Source: Candidatus Krumholzibacteriia bacterium
GTDB lineage: Bacteria; Krumholzibacteriota; Krumholzibacteriia; LZORAL124-64-63
Assembly: GCA_027056825.1 (NCBI GenBank)
Contig: JALUJS010000035.1
Coordinates: 1-16,887 of the forward strand
Reading direction: 5' to 3'
DNA: 16,887 nt
The translations under genes and the position numbers were made by a program. Below are positions 14,233 through 16,887 of this stretch, in pieces. Position 1 is the first letter of the stretch. Each line of letters starts with the position of its first letter. The notes below the pieces were generated by a model, which saw only the letters and a list, made by a program, of their open reading frames with translations, did not search any database and was not told where the DNA came from.

Positions 14233-14823
14233 ATGAGGAAGAGCATGGTTTGGGCCCTGACTGCGGTCCTCGTAACTACGGCCGGTGTGGCCTGTGGCGG
14301 CGCTCTGGATGGGGATTACCGCGACGAAATCGCAAATTACTACAAGGTGGACGCGAGCCAGGTCGACGAGGTGGCCGCCACCGGAGTCGCGGCCGAGGAT
14401 GTTCCGGTGGTGTTCTTCATCGCCCAGCGAGGCAAGACGAACCCCATGACCATCGCCCAGGCGAGGGTGCGCGGGGATTCCTGGATTGGGATCACCAAGG
14501 GACGGAACCTCGGTGCGGACATCTACTACATGCCCATCGCCGGGGAAATCACCAGTTCCACCTACGGCCCGATCTTCGAGAAGTACAGCAGTACCAGCCC
14601 GTCCCAGTGGCGGGACCTGCCGCTGACCGACAACGAGGTCAGGGACATGGTGAACCTGAAGTTCATCTCCAGCCGGCATGACTACAACGTGTTCAAAGTC
14701 ATGAAGATGCGTGATGAGGGTTCGGATTACCTGAGCTTGAACCGCGAGGTCCGCGAGGCCAAGGAGGCCCTGCTTGCCGAGCGGAAGGCCAAGCGGGGCG
14801 GCGTCGCCACCGCGGGCTTCTGA
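14233..14823 (+). CDS. Uncharacterised secreted protein (VPVVFFIAQR family)
   Basis: The protein has 196 residues. ATG 14233 is chosen over ATG 14194 because AGGAAGG lies 5 nt upstream and a signal sequence follows at once. The signal ends around GVAC-GG, which could be a poor lipobox or an ordinary cleavage site. The mature part begins with a helix, IANYYKVDASQVDEVAATGV, then EDVPVVFFIAQRGKTNP, a short basic region RVRGDSWIGITKGRNL, and a YYMP segment. A charged helix closes it. I recall a widespread uncharacterised family with the order YY-V-x3-V ... PVVFFIA-R ... G-SW-I ... Y-P-V and a later GPPYG, but no function for it. It seems to be transcribed alone. Any link with the cytochromes rests on position only. 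Confidence 0.8.
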   Translation: MRKSMVWALTAVLVTTAGVACGGALDGDYRDEIANYYKVDASQVDEVAATGVAAEDVPVVFFIAQRGKTNPMTIAQARVRGDSWIGITKGRNLGADIYYMPIAGEITSSTYGPIFEKYSSTSPSQWRDLPLTDNEVRDMVNLKFISSRHDYNVFKVMKMRDEGSDYLSLNREVREAKEALLAERKAKRGGVATAGF

Positions 14824-15679
14824 TCGCCTTGAGGAATGGCGAAGGGAGCGGATCCCAGGGTCCGCTCCCTTTGCATTGACGAGGGCTCGTTCCGCGCCGG
14901 TCGGCCGCCCGGCGTGACGCGTTTTCGGCCCCCTGGAGATCCCCCTGCTCGCGGAGGATGTCCGCCAAGGCTTCGTAGGCCTCGGGCAGTTCCGGACACC
15001 GTTCGAGGACGGCCTCGACCTGTACACGGGCCTTCTCCGTCTTGCCCCTGGTGGCCAGCATTCCAGCCAGTTTGAGTTTCCTGAGGCACGCCGCCTGCTC
15101 GGTGTCGCGGATGCGCGTCGTATCGGGGTTCAGGAGTGCGTCGGCTTCAGAGGCGTCGATGTCGCCGAGCAGCAGACGCAACTGGGTGCGCAGCGCGGCC
15201 TGGAAGTGCACCTTCCGGTACGGAAGATAGGCGTGGAGGATCCCCTCGGCGTTACCGATGCCGACCACCGGAGACAACACCACACCCAACTTGCCGTACA
15301 GGGCATCGCCCCGATCGATGAGGACGTCCATGCCGGGCAGGACCGCGGCGAAGGAATCAGCCCAGGCGGTTCCGTGGCGGTCCGACACGATGGCCGCCCA
15401 ATGGACCCGGCGTCCCTGGAACTCCGGTACCAGTTCGGCAGCCTCCCGGGCGACATCCCGCGAACGGGGGTGGCCGCCCTTGAGGAAGATGAACACCCGG
15501 GCCAGGGCGCTCTCCTCCCCGAGGTAGGACACCTCGGTTCCCTTCAGGTCTTCGAGCATCATGGGGGGGAGGGGATCGCCCTCGGACACGTAGGAGAAGG
15601 CCAGGTTGGCGGCGGGGGCCGTGGCGATGGCCAGGGCCAGCGCCGCCAACAGGAGGAAGGTGTGCCGACAGGATCGCAT
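14699..15679 (-). CDS. Thioredoxin-fold protein without active-site cysteines, with TPR-like C-terminal region
   Basis: The protein has 326 residues as read. The minus-strand ATG at 15679 overlaps the upstream stop (TGATG), with GGGAG 5 nt before. The signal peptide ends about residue 24. A peroxiredoxin/TlpA-like domain follows: GDPLPPMMLEDLKG, then ARVFIFLKGGHPRSRDVARE where the catalytic cysteines should be, WAAIVSD, MDVLIDRGDALYGKLGV and LSPVVGIGNAEG. There is no CxxC, so thiol-disulfide chemistry is unlikely. Helical TPR-like repeats follow (about 200-265: LKLAGMLATRGKTEKARVQ, YEALADILREQGDLQGAENA). The last 60 or so residues are rich in Arg, Pro, Ser and Trp, cross the terminator hairpin and lie antisense to the end of the 14233 gene, so the true C terminus is doubtful. 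A chaperone-like role for cytochromes is inferred from the operon. Confidence 0.75.
   Translation of the reverse strand: MRSCRHTFLLLAALALAIATAPAANLAFSYVSEGDPLPPMMLEDLKGTEVSYLGEESALARVFIFLKGGHPRSRDVAREAAELVPEFQGRRVHWAAIVSDRHGTAWADSFAAVLPGMDVLIDRGDALYGKLGVVLSPVVGIGNAEGILHAYLPYRKVHFQAALRTQLRLLLGDIDASEADALLNPDTTRIRDTEQAACLRKLKLAGMLATRGKTEKARVQVEAVLERCPELPEAYEALADILREQGDLQGAENASRRAADRRGTSPRQCKGSGPWDPLPSPFLKAIRSPRWRRRPAWPSARQAGPPWPRGPRGSSSGNPNPHHASS
14842..14871. terminator. Bidirectional terminator between convergent genes
   Basis: AAGGGAGCGGA (14842-14852) and TCCGCTCCCTT (14861-14871) form a perfect 11-bp stem with an 8-nt loop. It starts 18 bp after the plus-strand stop. T-runs are short on both strands (CTTT on plus, CTT on minus). 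It fits a shared terminator for the convergent plus gene and minus operon, although the minus-strand reading frame runs through it. Confidence 0.65.
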
Positions 15680-16689
15680 CAATTCTCCCGGGTCCGGTCG
15701 TAGGTCTTGGTCGGGTGGCAGGTCTTGGCGCAGGACCCGCCATTCTCCGTCTTGGTATAGTTGATCTTCAGGATCCAGTTCCGGGGGCCGTAAGGCACCC
15801 CGTCGCGAATCATGTGGTCCTGGGGCGCGGCATGGACCTCGTGGCAGGCGCGGCAGGTTCTGCCCCGGCGCTCCTTGTCAACGTGGACATAGTGCAGGTT
15901 GCGGGACCCGTCACGGAAGCCGGTCAGGGTGGTCGTCCGCTGTGACTCGATGGCGTCGATCTCATGGCAGGAGAAACACAACTCGTAGTTCTCCGCGTCG
16001 TAGGGCGAGTAGAACCGCGAAGGGTAGGGTTTGAGAAGCATCCGGAAATTCTCGCCACCGTGAACCAGGTGGCAGGCCGAACAGTCCTTGTCCGCCACCG
16101 GGCCATGCAGCATGTGGCTGTGGGTGACCAGGTACTGGAGGTTGGCCATGGGCTTGCCTTCGGAATCCTTCATGTCGTCCTTGCCGTGGCAGCGCACGCA
16201 CAGGTCGTACGGAAGCCCCACCAGCATGGGTTTGACGTTGGAGGCGTGGGGATCATGACATTTCAGGCAGGCCTGCCCGGCAAGGACCGGCTGATGCTGG
16301 ACGGGGCTGTTCCGGGCGATGGCCAGCACGTCGTCGTGGCACCCGCCGCAAAGTTCGGGGATGTCCTCGTTCAGGAGCTTGACCCGGCTGGAGTTGTGGG
16401 GGTTGTGGCAGTTGGTGCAGGATTCCTCCACCGGTGAATGGATGTTGGCCATGTCCGCGATGGACTCGGCGAACATGTCGTGACAGCCGAAGCACAGCTG
16501 GTTGACGGTGCCCACGATCGGCCCCGGATTCTGCGGATCCGAGGATTCATGGCAAATCTCGCACTCGCCCGTCTCGAACGGGGCGTGGGACCACTGGATC
16601 AACTGGGGATCCGCGAGCGGGGCGGAGTTGCCGCCGAAGGCGGGCGCGGAAACGGCCAGGCCAAGGCAAATAACGAGGAAAGTCCGCAC
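15679..16689 (-). CDS. Decaheme c-type cytochrome with a terminal CX3CH
   Basis: The protein has 336 residues from GTG 16689. That start is preferred because CTCCC at 16696-16700 (GGGAG on the coding strand) is 6 nt upstream and a signal peptide (MRTFLVICLGLAVSAPAFGG) follows directly. An upstream in-frame ATG at 16743 lies inside the inserted repeat and is rejected. Nine CxxCH motifs lie at 43, 66, 91, 114, 141, 164, 203, 238 and 279. A tenth site at 320 is CAKTCH, in a context of GGSCAKTCHPTKTYDR. Hemes 1-6 show regular 23-27 residue spacing as doubled motifs (CTNCHNPH, CLKCHDPH), then wider spacing. It belongs to the same superfamily as the octaheme at 6624-7709, which also ends in CX3CH. 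It is coupled to the thioredoxin-fold/TPR gene by a TGATG overlap. Confidence 0.93.
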   Translation of the reverse strand: MRTFLVICLGLAVSAPAFGGNSAPLADPQLIQWSHAPFETGECEICHESSDPQNPGPIVGTVNQLCFGCHDMFAESIADMANIHSPVEESCTNCHNPHNSSRVKLLNEDIPELCGGCHDDVLAIARNSPVQHQPVLAGQACLKCHDPHASNVKPMLVGLPYDLCVRCHGKDDMKDSEGKPMANLQYLVTHSHMLHGPVADKDCSACHLVHGGENFRMLLKPYPSRFYSPYDAENYELCFSCHEIDAIESQRTTTLTGFRDGSRNLHYVHVDKERRGRTCRACHEVHAAPQDHMIRDGVPYGPRNWILKINYTKTENGGSCAKTCHPTKTYDRTREN

Positions 16690-16695
16690 GGTAGG

Positions 16696-16700
16696 CTCCC
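16696..16700 (-). promoter_or_regulatory. Ribosome binding site selecting the GTG start of the minus-strand decaheme gene
   Basis: GGGAG on the minus strand is 6 nt before GTG 16689. The upstream ATG at 16743 lies in the repeat element and lacks such a site at good spacing. Confidence 0.55.
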
Positions 16701-16729
16701 TTGTTACGGTTTTCCGGGCATGGAGTTCA

Positions 16730-16887
16730 CCCGGATTATTCATGAAGGAGCTACTGCGGATGGTTAACAGCGCGACAGGAAAGGCGTTCTCGGATTTGCT
16801 CGGTCAACGTACCGCACCGGGTACGCCTCCCTCGCAAACCCTTGCGAGCCCCTTTCCTGTCACGCTGTTTCCTCATCCTCGCTACGC
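16730..16887 (-). mobile_element. Palindromic MITE-like element, copy 2 (inverted, cut by the window end)
   Basis: This is the reverse complement of copy 1 (4795-4972) over 158 aligned bases without indels and with four mismatches by my hand alignment. The last 20 bp of the element would lie beyond the window. The mismatches are one base in the outer end (CCCGG instead of CCCGC) and three internal transitions. It ends 40 bp before the start of the minus-strand decaheme gene. As in copy 1, the element precedes a gene and faces the same way relative to its coding strand. The left flank is TTCA (16726-16729), so a TTCA repeat is predicted just after the element outside the window. Confidence 0.85.

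Noticed and set aside
14155..15027. Minus-strand reading frame of 290 codons across the convergent junction
   Set aside because: It covers the antisense of the 14233 gene plus the out-of-frame end of the TPR gene and has no start signal or domain.
16690..16743. Longer start (ATG 16743) for the minus-strand decaheme cytochrome
   Set aside because: The ATG lies inside the inserted repeat and the extra residues precede an obvious signal peptide that begins at GTG 16689.

Overview
The window is a dense, GC-rich gene cluster for multiheme c-type cytochromes. It looks like an extracellular or trans-envelope electron-transfer locus. I count 47 heme-attachment motifs in seven cytochromes: 45 CxxCH and 2 CX3CH. 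Accompanying them are three beta-propeller proteins (two with clear NHL repeats), a cysteine-free outer-membrane beta-barrel, a ResB/CcsA cytochrome c maturation pair, a LolA-like periplasmic protein and a thioredoxin-fold/TPR protein. One propeller ends in a type IX secretion/FlgD-like C-terminal domain with an NTPNPFNPRTSIAYRL core. Such tails are typical of the FCB superphylum, so I infer a high-GC, Gram-negative FCB-group bacterium, perhaps an uncultured candidate phylum. Genus or phylum cannot be fixed from this window.

Layout. Positions 1-744 hold the 3' part of a cytochrome with at least six hemes. A 232-bp gap follows, with a strong hairpin and a candidate promoter. From 977 to 14119 the plus strand carries one nearly continuous operon. 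Its order is NHL lipoprotein, tetraheme cytochrome, beta-barrel, [178-bp palindromic insertion], second NHL protein, second tetraheme cytochrome, octaheme cytochrome, propeller with T9SS-like tail, pentaheme cytochrome, ResB, CcsA, LolA-like protein, decaheme cytochrome. Most junctions are ATGA or GTGA overlaps. An intrinsic terminator lies over the last stop codon. A separate monocistronic gene for an uncharacterised secreted protein (14233-14823) comes next. A convergent minus-strand pair closes the window: a decaheme cytochrome and a thioredoxin-fold/TPR protein.

How it may work (inference). ResB and CcsA deliver and attach heme to the exported apocytochromes. The beta-barrel could hold a cytochrome across the outer membrane. 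The tetra-, penta-, octa- and decaheme proteins could carry electrons through the periplasm and onto the cell surface. The propellers, two of them each translationally coupled to a tetraheme partner, could be assembly or scaffold proteins. The T9SS-tailed propeller would be placed at the surface.

The strongest structural novelty is a repeat. A 178-bp element with 22-bp perfect terminal inverted repeats is inserted exactly at the stop codon of the beta-barrel gene and flanked by a 4-bp TTAG duplication. A second, inverted copy is cut by the right window edge. The three internal differences between the copies all keep base pairing (through G-U wobble) in RNA from the same strand, which is the coding strand of the adjacent gene in both places.
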